Shown: positions 13,344-24,470 of the stretch, piece after piece
Position numbering within the stretch: position 1 is the first letter of the stretch
How the letters are laid out: each line of letters opens with the position of its first letter
Assembly (NCBI GenBank): GCA_019915015.1
Contig: JAHBBC010000033.1
Span: 310,001-374,000, forward strand
Length of the DNA: 64,000 bases
Direction of reading: 5' to 3'
Origin: Auriscalpium vulgare
Taxonomy: Eukaryota > Basidiomycota > Agaricomycetes > Russulales > Auriscalpiaceae
The notes under the pieces: model-generated
Told to the model about the DNA's origin: nothing
The model's database searches: none
The model's input: only the letters and a program-made list of their open reading frames with translations
Position numbers and translations under genes: made by a program

Positions 13344-13850
13344 TTAGGTATGCGCTTCAGTGCATGTTTCCTGCTGCGTGAGCAAGTACTGACGGTCGCT
13401 ACAGCTTTTGAATTGTTTGGATGTCACTATTAGCACAGCATTGGATCATAGGACCGTCCTGATTGGAGCCTGCAGCACGCCCATTCCACACCCGCATCGT
13501 TGTGGGAGAGCGACATGCCGTCAGAGGGTCACAGTGTAACTTACGAGTTTCCAGGTAGACGAGTCCGGTGCAATAGTTATGCACCATTTGTTACCATCCA
13601 CGTCGCCGAGCCTCACAGCAGGATGTCCTCTTCCACACGTACGCACTGGCGGAGCAAACTTCTGAAATTTACGTCCAGGTTTGCTCTGGCCACAAGCTGA
13701 CCCGTCTCGAGGGTCAGATCTAGGTATCTAGCGCAATTGCTGCTCGCACTGCGCATGAAATGCTTACCTTTCCTAATGGTACAAGGCCGGATTTGGAAGT
13801 GTCCGTCACCTTATCATGATCGTGTGTCCGTCATCTTCTTTCCCTAACTA
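13344..13850. other. WD40-gene 3' flank and MBL 3' flank
   Basis: The first about 90 bases contain an intron-like segment (GGTATGCG ... CTGACGG ... CTACAG) also found downstream of the WD40 fragment at 43.55 kb. From about 13.69 kb on, the sequence aligns with 16.50-16.59 kb and is the 3' flank of the duplicated MBL gene. No gene is present. Confidence 0.45.
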
Positions 13851-13855
13851 GCTTT

Positions 13856-14205
13856 CACAGCGGCGATAGGCGACCGGGGAAGAACGCTGCCCCACCGCGG
13901 TTCTCCTCGCCGTACCACGGCACATCGTGTGCGAGCAACACCTGCACCCATGTCAGCGCCCGCAGCTCCCTGATCCGCCCAATATGCTCCTCCGTCTGCC
14001 GCACATCCTGATGCGCGCAGGAGCCAACGTCTGCCCCCGGCACACGATAGTGCGCGATCTGCGCCTCGCCCGTGACGAGGTGCCAGTCGTGCGCGCTGTG
14101 CCCTGCGAGGTGCACCCACCGACGTGCGCGCGAGCAGGTTGACGTGGCCGGGCATGTGTCCCGGCGCGTCGATGACTTACACGCTCCCGTCCCCGTACAG
14201 ATGGT
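13856..14205 (-). pseudogene. MBL-fold hydrolase paralogue, C-terminal piece
   Basis: The minus strand matches the last about 110 residues of the intact gene at 16.6-17.5 kb, including AHYRVPGADVGSCAHQDV, HIGRIRELRAL, LLAHDVPW and the terminal ENRGGAAFFPGRL. A frame break lies in the upstream part (HLAGHSAHDW). The piece stops at a point whose homologous continuation starts at 16175, so the two pieces are one gene interrupted by about 1.97 kb. Catalytic His/Asp ligands of the N-terminal half are missing here. Confidence 0.75.
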
Positions 14206-14366
14206 AGAGCTACAAGCCCAAGATGTACTCATCATTCGGACTACAAACATGATTGTCCCGGCGACGCATCCCCTATCCTACTTCAACTTCGCATGCTTCA
14301 ACGCGCACTCGTTCCTCAAGTCAGGGCATAATGTCATTCTTGAAAGTGGCCTCGAAGATCCGACGT

Positions 14367-15438
14367 TCACTCAATGTCCGCAAAGTCCTTGCGCTTCTGA
14401 CTGTGAGAGAAGATTGATATACATGTCAGCTGGGGCATGGATAGGAATGGATGAGAGAGACGCACGACTGGCCGCTGTTCAAGAATTGGTTTGCGATATC
14501 CACGCCAGTGAGAAACGGCTTGACGAGCTTGGGCAACGAGCCGAGGCTGAGGGCGTCTGAGACCTCCTGGCGGCGCTGCGACTGCTGGCCGCCGTTGAGG
14601 ATGCTATTGATCGTGTCTCCGGCATGCACGCCTGTGAGGAATGGCTTGATCAACGGCCCGAGGCTGAGGTCGTCTGAGACCTCCTGGCGGAGCTGCGACT
14701 GCTGGCCGCCGTTGAGGATGCTATTGATCGTGTCTCCGGCATGCACTCCCGTGAGGAATGGCTTGATCAACGGCCCGAGGCTGAGGTCGTCTGAGACCTC
14801 CTGGCGCCGCTGCGACTGCTGGCCGCCGTTGAGGATGCTATTGATCGTGTCTCCGGCATGCACACCCGTGAGGAATGGCTTGATCAACGGCCCGAGGCTG
14901 AGGTCGTCTGAGACCTCCTGGCGCCGCTGCGACTGCTGGCCGCCGTTGAGGATGCTATTGATCGTGTCTCCGGCATGCACACCCGTGAGGAATGGCTTGA
15001 TCAACGGCCCGAGGCTGAGGTCGTCTGAGACCTCCTGGCGGCGCTGCGACTGCTGGCCGCCGTTGAGGATGCTATTGATTGTGTCTCCGGCATGCACGCC
15101 CGTGAGGAATGGCTTGATCAACGGCCCGAGGCTGAGGGCGTCTGAGACCTCTTGGCGGCGCTGCGACTGCTGGCCGCCGTTCAAGAGTTGGTCTGCGATA
15201 TCCACACCATCGAGGAACGAATTGGCGAGCTTGGGCAACGAGCCGATGCTCAGGGCGTCTGAGGCCTGGCGGCTCAAGATGCTATTGAGGTGGTCGAGGT
15301 CAACAATGTGCGGATGAGTGAACTTTGATAAGGCCATCCTTACCTTGTGTCATCCACGCGAGCAGCGACTGGGGCGGCGAAGGCGGGAGCCGACGCAAGG
15401 GAGAGAGCGAGAGTTACAAAGGCAACAGAGACGCGCAT
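14367..15438 (-). CDS. Secreted dibasic-repeat precursor (KEP-like 3)
   Basis: Predicted 314-residue secreted precursor with exons 15438-15344, 15281-14466 and 14400-14367 (introns 62 and 65 bp); the total is a multiple of three. Residues 1-22 form a signal peptide (MRVSVAFVTLALSLASAPAF...). Five near-identical 39-residue units follow, each beginning QEVSDDLSLGPLIKPF and ending NGGQQSQ, flanked by a diverged unit on each side. The units are separated by dibasic RR at 73-74, 112-113, 151-152, 190-191 and 268-269; one boundary (229-230) is LR. The last splice creates KR at 306-307 before a short KDFADIE tail. Dibasic sites after a signal peptide are the hallmark of Kex2-processed repeat proteins, so release of 37-residue peptides starting with Gln (possible pyroglutamate) is inferred. 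The unit sequence differs from the other two precursors; the gene lies inside a split MBL paralogue. No peptide function is known to me. Confidence 0.8.
14561..15145. repeat. 117-bp tandem coding repeat, five copies
   Basis: Five head-to-tail 117-bp copies with starts at 14561, 14678, 14795, 14912 and 15029. They differ at only a few bases and encode the 39-residue units of the minus-strand secreted precursor. The high identity implies recent expansion or ongoing homogenisation. Confidence 0.95.
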
Positions 15439-15595
15439 GGTTGTTGAAGAGTAGGAAATGGTAGTGTGATGAAGGACAGTTGGATGTAGTTATCGTCAGA
15501 AGTATGTCGAAGGCTTTGAAAGTTGAAGGTAACCAGTACCGAAGAAGGGATGAGCAGACTAGCTGTTGAGGAAAGTCGTCTAGGTCATATTCGAT

Positions 15596-15601
15596 TTTAT
15601 A
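15596..15601 (-). promoter_or_regulatory. TATA box of KEP-like gene 3
   Basis: TATAAA on the minus strand about 160 bp before the ATG at 15438; position fits a fungal core promoter. Confidence 0.5.
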
Positions 15602-15710
15602 CGGACGGTGAGCTGTATCGATGTGCGGGTAGATACAGCCTCCGTTGGTCTGAATCAGATTTGCCGTCATCCGGTAGGTGTCGACCAAGATCGCAGCATA
15701 CAGTGAGTTC

Positions 15711-15958
15711 GGTTACGGTTGCGTCCCAAGGTCAAGAAGACCCAACGAAAAGGCATCGGAAGACCGCCGGAGGTGCCCAGAAAGGATACAAGAACGAGTC
15801 CCAGCCGTATCAGTTTACGTAGAAACCTTATTGCCGTCATCCGGTTACGGTTGCGTCCCAAGGTCAAGAGGACCCCGCGAAAACGCGTCGGCAGACCGCT
15901 GGAAGTGCACAGGAAGGACCTTAGAACGAGTCCCAGCAGTATCAGTTTACGTAGAAAC
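15711..15958. repeat. About 131-bp tandem duplication
   Basis: Two copies offset by 130-132 bp, both starting GGTTACGGTTGCGTCCCAAG and ending CAGTTTACGTAGAAACCT. Frames are open on both strands. The plus-strand frame is basic and holds GRPPEVPRKD and GRPLEVHRKD, which resemble AT-hook cores; the minus-strand frame is hydrophobic. No start or gene context supports a real protein, so I list it as a repeat. Confidence 0.8.
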
Positions 15959-16174
15959 CTTCCCGGAGCGAGCACACTGGGAGAAATGGGTGATGATCGG
16001 ACAAAGCGGGCAATCTAAGAAATGATTGGACAAATCAGAGAACGTGGTAAATCACGCGACCAGCTTGTGAGAGGTTACTGAGAGGTTACTAGCAGCCCTA
16101 CGTCTTCGGCGGCGGTCGTCTGGAAGACTGAAAGGCCAGATGATAGTATCATTGTGTGACGCTGTTTATGGCAT

Positions 16175-16400
16175 GGTTTGGGAACGGGCCGACCAGTGCC
16201 CAGTCCGCGTTGTCGAGGAAGACCGTGCGCGCGAGAGGGAAGTGCCATGCAGGGATCTTTCTCTGCGGGTCGTCCGGGTACGCGTGCTCGAGCAGCGGGC
16301 GCGTGCCCCCGCCGAGCATAAACGTCGCGCCCGTGCGCGTGAAGGGCGCCGCCGATGTGGTCGAAGTGCACGTGTGAGCACAGCACCTGGTCCTAGACTG
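16175..16400 (-). pseudogene. MBL-fold hydrolase paralogue, middle piece
   Basis: The minus strand aligns with residues of about 107-180 of the intact neighbour and keeps the metal motif in LCSHVHFDHIGG, but is frameshifted just after it and contains deletions. It continues exactly where the 13856-14205 piece leaves off. The N-terminal third is missing; upstream sequence passes into the 3' flank of the intact gene at about 16.4-16.58 kb. Confidence 0.75.
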
Positions 16401-16585
16401 GTGACCAGCTTTATATCAACAGTGACGCGCCCCTCCCCGCTGGCGAACAGCGACGTGCTGTCACGAGTATGCAATAATAATGCATGAAATTCACTTCCCT
16501 CTGGCGATAAGCTGACCAATCTCGACGGTACAAGTGCGAATGGCAGTGCCCGTCACCATAATCATGTTATCTCCCTTACTGGCTC

Positions 16586-17482
16586 CTACAGCGGCGGCAG
16601 ATGACCGGGGAAGAACGCTGCCCCACCGCGGTTCTCCTCGTACCACGGCACATCGTGTGCGAGCAGCACCTGCACCCTCGGCAGCGCCCGCAGCTCCCTG
16701 ATCCGCCCAATATGCATCTGCGCCTGCTGCACATCCTCATGCGCGCAGGAATCGACGTCTGACCCCGACAGACGATAGTGCGCGATCTGCGCCTCGCCGG
16801 TGACGATGCGCCAGTCGTGCGCGCTGTCCCCCGCAAAGTACACCCAGGCGCCGTCCGCCGACGTGCGCGCGAGCAGGTTGACGTGGCCTGGCATGTGTCC
16901 CGGCGCGTCCACGACGTATACGCTCCCGTCTCCGTACACATCGAGCGCGCGCGGGAACGGGCCGACCGGCGCCCAGTCCGCGTTGTCGAGGAAGACCGTG
17001 CGCGCGAGAGGGAAGTGCCCCGCAGGGATCTTGCTCTGCGGGTCGTCCGGGTACGCGTGCTCGAGCAGCGGGCGCGCGCCCGCGCCGAGCAGGAACGTCG
17101 CGCCCGTGAACGGCGCAGGGTCGCCGATGTGGTCGAAGTGCACGTGCGAGCACAGCACTTGGTCCACGGTGCTCGGGTCGAGGCCGCCCGCTGCGAGGGA
17201 GCTTGCGGCGGTGTGGAAGGTGAGCGGCTCGAAGTGCTGGAGACTGGGCAGGAAGGCCGGTGGGAACTGGCGGACGGTGGTGGGGAGGCCTAGGTCGAAG
17301 ACGAGCGTGGCTGCGCTCGCGGAGTGGCGGAGGAGGAAGGAGAGCGTGGGCACTTCCCAGCTGATGGCAGGCGGCGGGTCGACGAACATAGAGCCGGGGA
17401 GATGAAGAGTGCCGGCCTCGAGAGCTGAGACGATGGTATAGGCCTGGTCGCGGCGCGGTGGGGGAAGGGAGACAGACGACAT
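16586..17482 (-). CDS. Metallo-beta-lactamase-fold hydrolase (lactonase-like)
   Basis: Intronless gene for 298 residues. The HxHxDH signature is complete as HVHFDH (about residues 113-118), followed by the downstream metal ligands in GHMPGH, AGDSAHDW and LLAHDVPW. This set is typical of the two-metal MBL hydrolases related to lactonases such as AttM/AiiA and other small-ester hydrolases. No signal peptide or membrane segment is seen, so a cytosolic enzyme is likely. The start at 17482 (ACAATGTCG) is chosen over an in-frame upstream GTG because it is the first ATG. A second copy, now in two pieces at 13.86-14.21 and 16.18-16.40 kb, shows that this gene was tandemly duplicated together with its 3' flank. 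The substrate cannot be told from sequence. Confidence 0.85.
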   Translation of the reverse strand: MSSVSLPPPRRDQAYTIVSALEAGTLHLPGSMFVDPPPAISWEVPTLSFLLRHSASAATLVFDLGLPTTVRQFPPAFLPSLQHFEPLTFHTAASSLAAGGLDPSTVDQVLCSHVHFDHIGDPAPFTGATFLLGAGARPLLEHAYPDDPQSKIPAGHFPLARTVFLDNADWAPVGPFPRALDVYGDGSVYVVDAPGHMPGHVNLLARTSADGAWVYFAGDSAHDWRIVTGEAQIAHYRLSGSDVDSCAHEDVQQAQMHIGRIRELRALPRVQVLLAHDVPWYEENRGGAAFFPGHLPPL

Positions 17483-20400
17483 TGTGGGCAGAAAGTGCAC
17501 CTGGTTCGCCAGGCTCAGTTATATACAAATGTAGAGCGAGCCTTCCCACAGAATAATAATGACGTAGTGCGCCCTTGCGATCCGAAAACCTGCCGCGCGT
17601 CGCATCCCGCCTCCAGCCTTGCAGCGAGCCCTCTTGGTGAAGACGCAGGGCTTGGGGCGATAAGCGGCGGTGTACGTGGGTGAGGACCTCACGTTGAGTT
17701 CGAATAGCTTCCACCGACATGCGATCACGCACCCACGCGGTCGACTGGAGCGGCTCGTGATCGTCAATGTCAATCCCGCCCGCACCATGCGCTCGTACTC
17801 CTGCTCCGTCGCGGCGGTAAGTACTGGCGATGCTGGATGGGGAGGCCTCGCGTCGTTCGTTTGCTGCTTGCGCACGTCTAGACGGTCGGGCGAAGATGGC
17901 CGCGGCGGAGTTAGGCAACGCGAGGTGCAAGTGTGTGGGGTCCTGGAGCGAGGCGAGGCGGGAGCGTGGTCGCATGACACTCCGGCGGGCTGTAGTGCTG
18001 CTTTTCAGGCAGAAAAGCTCGGGCGTACATTGGGGGCAGCCAAGTGAGGGGGCTGTTTGCGTATACGCGCAGCTGTGCGCGCCGAAGTCGGGCGTCCAGT
18101 TCTTGAGGGCGTCGCTGCGGAGGGTCCATCGCCGGTGGGCGACTGATCTGTAGCATCCTACCCTGGAGAAATCAGCATCAGATAGAAGAACAATGGTGTA
18201 CGGCGCACCGTTGGACAGTACGCGACCCGTCATGATTGCCCAAGGTTGTCTACCCACCTGTGGGCCATCATCGCAGGCAGCTCATACGTAGAGGTGGACG
18301 AGAAGATGTGTTTGAGAACAGGTGAGGTTGACTGGAGCTCAGCGCTGAGCGCTGAGCAAGGAGCACTGAGCAGAGAGCAGAGGGCACTGATCATAGATCT
18401 CAGCGTCTATAACACGTGGCCGCCGCCAGGAACAGTTCTAGGCCCGCCGGACATTACATGATATTGTTACTTTTTTTTGCCTCTCCCATCCTCTGGTAGC
18501 TCGCGAACCTGCATCCTCCTATGCAGCGACGCAGTGGACTTCAACATTACCAAGCCGTGGTGGGCACTGGCGAGAATGTTGTGACCTTGGACAGTGAGCC
18601 GCGCATCATTTACTATGATTTAGCGAAGCAAGTCTCAGTCAGAGCTACTTTACTGTAGGTCGGCCGCTATGTTACTACCCGCCGCATACCATTCCACCGG
18701 CTTCCCTCGCACTCCCAGAATGCACTTCCTCCTGGCGCCCGATCCCATGGAGAACGATTTGGTGTGGATGCCCTTTCTTCTCCGGCGAGTCGGGTACGTT
18801 GATACACGCCACGAGGGAGCTAGACTGGACAGCCGGACACTGTTCCTGGTGTCGCCATCAATGGCTGCCCTTTTCCTGGCCATCGATTATGTCCACAGGC
18901 CGCGCGAAATTCTGTTGGAGCCAATTGAAGAGCAAAGAGCGGTCAGCACTTAACGGTCCAGCCTGGACGGAGATGCGAAAATTGAAATGCGTGTAGAGAG
19001 TTGATTGGCAGCACGATATTTGACGGCACGTAGACTTGGCAGGGTTCGTAGGATGTATGAGTGACTATACCCATTCACATGATAGCGTAGCGCAGGATTC
19101 CATCACACTGCCTGCGTGCGAGCCGGACACCACGAGTTCTATGGAGAAACAAGAGGTGATGTCTTAGTTACATTGAATAGGCAGCGAAAAAAAGCTCGGC
19201 CCGCCGGATTGTGGCCGCGCAGTGAGGTATTGAGGATGAAGCACTTTCGGCGCGCGTGCGCCATGCTCGCACGCTGAACGACATGTCGGTTTGGCGGTCC
19301 AAGATCCAGGACCCAGGCGTCGCAGTGAGAGCTGCGAGACTGCTCTCGATCGGCGAGAGGCTGAGCACACACCATGGCTCGGATAAACCTGTATAAATGA
19401 AGATGCACGTCATTAGGCGCATCTTGGGGGAGTAAATGCGCGGCTGCCGAGTGGGCCTGCGTCGAAAACCGTGATGAGCCCCCGGTCTTGACCACGACGA
19501 GGAGGTATGACGTGGCCCAGTGCCCTAGGACATGCACAACATGCCCGCGCATTCATAGAATGGCACGCGGTTGGGATGGTGCTCGATGCTATGATTGGCA
19601 GCGCACGGGTCTGGCGTTCGTGGTAGCTAAAGCAAGGTGTCAACGGGGGACAGACCGAGAAGGAAAGATAAACGTACGTAGTGCGCCATCCAGACGTTGT
19701 TCTTGCTGCGTTAGGCATCTTGCTGATGGTACGCCACGCCCGTGTCCTTTCTGCGGGCGTCGAACGCCTTCCGCGGGGCTGAGCGGACGCGGCACGCGAC
19801 TGGTGGTGCCCGAGCATGCGGGTGCCGGGGGATCGCAGGTCGTGGCTGGGGCGATTCGTGCGGGGAGCGCGAGCTGTGCTCACTCTTCGGGAGGAAGCAT
19901 GCGTGCGAGCGTTGGCAAACGGACCTCCTTCCTTTTGCCAGGGGTGGGGTAAGCCACACCGGATCTGCGCGGGGACTTTCAATAGGCAGGGGGCCAGCAT
20001 CCTGATCGCCGGATGGACGACGTGGGATGTAGACATGCTGGGCTCACTCACGTCCTCTGCCCGCGACCGCATCCCCTCTGCGACGTAGACCCGCTGGCAC
20101 ATTTGGAGACTAGGACTGCCGAACAGAAGGCTGTAAGCGGATTCTCGCGTGCGGCGTCCTTGTCTTCGAGAGGCTGGCAAGATCCGGTTACGAGGGCGGC
20201 GAATATGCACGGGGTGTTCCGAGATGCATTTGATACACGAGCGGGAGAAAGTAGGCGAGGATGTGTGACGGGAATTCGAAGGTGGTCAGGAGTGTCGAGA
20301 AAGCAGCAAATAAGTACGTACCAGAGCGCTGATGGTGCCCAATACCTGTGCTCCGTCCAGTACAGTGTATACGGTGCCTCTGTCAGATGAGTCTGGCAGA

Positions 20401-21109
20401 TCCGTGATTTGGGGCTTGTCGGGTGTAAGGTAAGAATAAGAAGTAATAGTAACGGGAATGCGAAGCGTCGAGAACGGCTGGAACCGGGACCGTGGGAGCC
20501 AAACCTTGACCGTGACTCAGTGCTCGCTCTTGCTCGGCGTGCTCCCTCGCACCTCTCGTCCCACGCTCATGCACATGCTCGAAAGCCCTCTGGTGTCTTA
20601 ATCTGATCTGTTCCTCAGCGCTATGATACTCGTTGCGAACGGGAATACAAGGCGCACCAAGCCTAGCAGATGATGGATCTCAGGCTACGCGGTTTACGAC
20701 TTGAAGCGTGCTGTGCTTACGGTACTCAGCCGTATACCTGATATGTGGTTCCCTTATGGTCATTTGAGACTGATACTTCCAAAGTATGGGGATACTACTG
20801 TGCCTGTGTCTGATTGTCAGTCCCTTCGCTGTTGTCCGTTGCTCCCAAACGTCGGACATCGCCGACACCCTACAGTTCAAGGGCAATGATGCAGCGCACG
20901 TAAGGCCATAACATAGACTCTGCTGCGAAAACTGAAAGTAACAGGTGAGTCAGTTTCTTGCGGTGACAGCGCTAACATACCGTCTTCCATATTATGCTTC
21001 TGCAGTGCACATAAGGCAGACCTGTTTTCACATCGTGTCTCTTACCTTTACTCCTTCCCTTCAGCATTTTCCTGCTCCCCCATCTGCTCTTCTCTGCCGC
21101 TGAATAACT
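17483..21109. other. Gene-poor interval with relics
   Basis: Minus-strand GC-rich frames at 17.5-18.26 kb look partly protein-like but change frame repeatedly, and I do not recognise them. The stretch at 18.17-18.30 kb resembles 44.27-44.40 kb. A direct duplication AGCGCTGAGCGCTGAGC lies near 18345. The block 18.86-18.96 kb (TCCTGGCCATCGATTATG ... GTTGGAGCCAATTG) matches 40.66-40.76 kb. The 265-residue minus frame at 19413-20210 has no domain. No gene can be supported. Confidence 0.35.
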
Positions 21110-24100
21110 ATGGGCGCGTTCTCCTCTCTGCGACGACGTTTCGTCCGAGCAAGCCCCCGACAGGGCGATGCAGCCGCCAGTCGCCCCTCATCCCCATTGC
21201 TCCACCCTACATCCTCTATCGATCCCTCCACGGGATTAGAGGACCATTCACAACCAGCAACTGAAGAACCCGTCCAAAGCGCGCAAGTTGGTCCAATCCC
21301 GTCTACCAACGAATCTGGAGGTTCTACGGAGAAACAATCAAAGCGACCGTCTTGTTTGTGTTTCCTGCCTCCCACGGGCCAGCGCGGCAGAAACCTCGTC
21401 GTTTGCATTGACGGCACGGCCAATCAGTTCAGCGAAAAGGTCTGTCGTATTCTTTTCTGATAGTCACCCATGAAACCATGAAATAATCCCCCGACAGAAT
21501 ACCAACGTTGTCGAGCTGTACAGTCGTCTCGACAAGGACGCCGAGCAGCTTACCTATTATGACAGCGGCATTGGTACCTACGTGAAGGATTCAACATGGT
21601 CCCCTAGCTACTGGAAACAAGTCGCAAGCAACGCGATTGATATGGCGATCGCATGGTACGTTCTAATCAGCGTCTCTGGAGAATCCGTTGAGCGCAAACC
21701 GTTTGCGAAGGAACTTCAAGAAGATCGTGCTTGGAGCCTATGAGTGGCTATCTGAGAACTATCAGGAAGGAGACAAAATCTTCCTATTTGGTGAGCGATG
21801 CATCCATATTCTTGTCCTGTTCGCGTGGGCTCAAATCCGTGGCAGGCTTCTCCCGTGGAGCGTATCAAGTCCGTGTTATTGCAGGCATGATCGAGAAGGT
21901 ACGTTGCTGCGACTCGGTCGACATGATATTTGAGCTCAATCGTACTCATGGGCAGGTCGGTCTCCTTCACAAGGGCAACAACAATCAAATCCCGTTGTGT
22001 GTTGTTCTGAACATACCTGCGAGGAGCTTTTCTGACCAGTCATCACAGTGCATACGAACTCTACAAGTCGACTACCGCCAATCAAAAGCGGTCAGATGCG
22101 AATTCTGTGCGACCAAAGAGAGCAAAGAAAAGGAATGTAAAAACTACGAAGGCACAAGAAGAGCTTTGTAGTCGTTTCAAGCAAACACTCTCACGACAGC
22201 ATGTCAGGGTGCATTTTGTTGGCACCTGGTGAGTTTGGATCAGTTTCCGACGTACAATTTGCCTCACTCCGCTTGTAGGGACACCGTCTCGTCAATCGGT
22301 TTTGCGAGAGGCCCGAGCCTCCCTGAGACCACGACAGGCATGACGCACGTCTGCGTCTACCGACATGCTCTCGCACTCGACGAGAGACGAGGAAAATTCC
22401 AGCCCGAGTATGCCAACGGCGGTGAAGGTCCGCCCATAGGAGGGGAAGCACGAGGCGACGTCAAAGAAGTCTGGTTTGTAGGTTCACATTCTGACATGTA
22501 AGTGCCAGAGGTATCATCGGCTTTGTGCTGTGCTAACAGTCTCGTAGTGGCGGTGGCAACGTCCGTAACCTCGAGCTTGATCACTTTGGAGCTGCGCTGC
22601 GCTGGATGTCATACGAGGCCATCACTCATGGGCTTCGAATGTCCCCGCGGCGGGGCGAATGGCAAACGTTCGCACCCAATATTTCCGTCCACTGGTTCTA
22701 CAAGATCCTCGATTGTATTCCCTACCGCCGACTGTCGTACAAAGATCGTGACAGTACAACTCGTAGGTGCGTCAATCTGTACCATAAATTGATATCCGTG
22801 AGTACTTACTATTTTTTTCGCCAGGCCTCATCTTGGCGCTGCCCGTCAGGTGAAGCATGGCCAGTTGGTCCATGAGTCCGTGTTTGAGAGCATCAAAACA
22901 GGGAAGTATACACCCTTGGCCTCTTTACCAGATGGTGCCGCCTGGGACGGTGAAATCTTCTGGTCACTCGAGCGGGACCCGTATAATTCCGCTGTTGTCA
23001 TGGTCTCGCAACTCGAAGCCGACACTAAAGAGGGGAAATCGCTGTCATCGGCGCAACGAGACGTCCTGACAACTTTGACATCTACAAGTGATTATTGCTC
23101 TCAGCTTTCCGAAGCTGCCTTTTTGACTTTGATTCTTCAGAACCCGGCTGTGTCTCGCTGGCAACTGCACCAGACGCTGGGGATACTCTTTTCCGAGCGC
23201 TTGTGCTAGAGCACTCCCAGGACAATCCCAATCCGCGCCCCGAGAATATTGCACTCTTGGCAACGGCAATCACCGCCGTCGGCTCGCAACCTCATGCGTC
23301 CATGGACTACTCGGGGCCACGACCTCGGGAGCTCGTATCGATGCTAGCACACTTACCCGGCACTGCCAAGGTCTACAAAGACTTTATTGAAATGTTCCGC
23401 CGTGAGCATTGCGAGCATTTCCCATCTCGCCGTCTTGCTGATGCATGTGGTCGTCAGAGATCAGGTTGTGTCGCGGACACAACGACAAAGTCTACTCGGC
23501 GGTGTTCTCCCCAGATGGAAAGCGCGTCGTCTCGGGCTCTGGCGACAAGACAATCCGAACCTGGGACGCACAGACCGGGGAGACGGTGGGACTGCCGTTC
23601 ACGGGGCACACAGGCTTTGTTATATCTGTCGCGTTCTCCCCCGATGGCACGCGCATTGTCTCGGGCTCAGGCGACAGGACACTCCGGAACTGGGATGCTC
23701 ATACAGGTGAGGCGGTGGCAGGGCCGTTCACGGGGCACTCCTATGGCATTATGTCTGCAGTATTCTCCCCCGACGGAACGCACATTGTCTCGGGCTCGGG
23801 CGACAGGACCGTTCGCATCTGGGATGCCCAGACGGGAGAGACAGTGGTAGGGCCGTACATCGTCGCGGTCTCCCACGATGGCACACGCGCGGGCTCGGCA
23901 GACGGGGTGGTTGGCATCTGGAATTCCCAGACGGGGGAGACGGTGGCCGGGCCATTTACGGGGCACACAGGCTGGGTTTACTCTGCCGCGTTCTCCCCCG
24001 ATGGTGCGCGCGTCGTCTCGGGCGCGGGCGACGACACAATTCGCCTCTGGGACGCCCAGACGGGGGAGATGGTGGTAGCGCCATTTACGGGGCACACACA

Positions 24101-24470
24101 CATGGTTATGTCCGTCGCATTCTCCCCCGATGGCACGCGCATTGTCTCGGGCTCGGTTGACAAGACAATTCGCATCTGGGATGCCCAGACGGGGGAGACA
24201 GTGGCAGGACCATTCATAGGGCACACAGACATGGTTATGTGTGTCGAGTTCTCCCCTGATGGCACGCACATTGTCTCGTGCTCGAACGACAAGACAATTC
24301 GCATATGGGACGCACAGACTGGGGAGACGGTGGTGGGGCCGTTGACGGGTCACACAAATCGCATTTGGTCTGTCTCATACTCGCCTGATGGCAAGCTCAT
24401 CGTGTCGAGCTCGTCTGATCAAACAATTCGTATCTGGGATGCGGAGGTGGATGATGTTCCCGGACAGTGA
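21110..24470 (+). CDS. DUF2235 alpha/beta hydrolase fused to WD40 repeats (gene A)
   Basis: About eleven exons joined by short introns; first exon 21110-21439 and second from 21498, with consistent phases through to the WD40 exon (about 23457-24470). The N-terminal half has the DUF2235 core: [27 protein letters not shown], the nucleophile elbow GFSRGA, and [13 protein letters not shown] before the third catalytic region. DUF2235 is the fold of Tle1-type phospholipases, so lipid or ester hydrolysis is a reasonable guess. A helical linker ends at MFRQ. The C-terminal half holds seven complete WD40 units (IRIWDAQTG type) plus one shortened unit ([10 protein letters not shown] ... VVGIWN) that lacks its first strand. 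No NACHT domain is visible between the halves. Gene B at 28.75-32.1 kb is the closest intact relative. A sensor/effector role in nonself recognition is inferred from layout only. Confidence 0.8.

Noticed and set aside
14561..15145. CRISPR-like array (regular 117-bp repeats)
   Set aside because: There are no unique spacers; the units are contiguous, coding and belong to a spliced eukaryotic gene.
14451..15317. 288-residue plus-strand ORF over the repeat gene at 14.4 kb
   Set aside because: It is the antisense shadow of the 117-bp tandem repeats; it has no signal peptide or start context, whereas the minus strand gives a signal peptide, splice sites and dibasic sites that fit together.
16737..18257. 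506-residue minus-strand ORF
   Set aside because: It overlaps the MBL gene in another frame and is Arg/Pro/His-rich, as GC-rich shadow frames are; the MBL frame carries the complete metal motif.
19413..20210. 265-residue minus-strand ORF
   Set aside because: No domain, composition like chance frames, and no conserved counterpart in the window.
22840..23460. NACHT domain between hydrolase and WD40 repeats of gene A
   Set aside because: No Walker A (GxxxxGK) or Walker B pattern is present in the linker of gene A or B; it looks like a helical spacer.
23667..24353. Long minus-strand ORF opposite the WD40 exon of gene A
   Set aside because: Antisense shadow created by the repeated WD40 DNA; the same happens opposite gene B and the 12.6 kb array.
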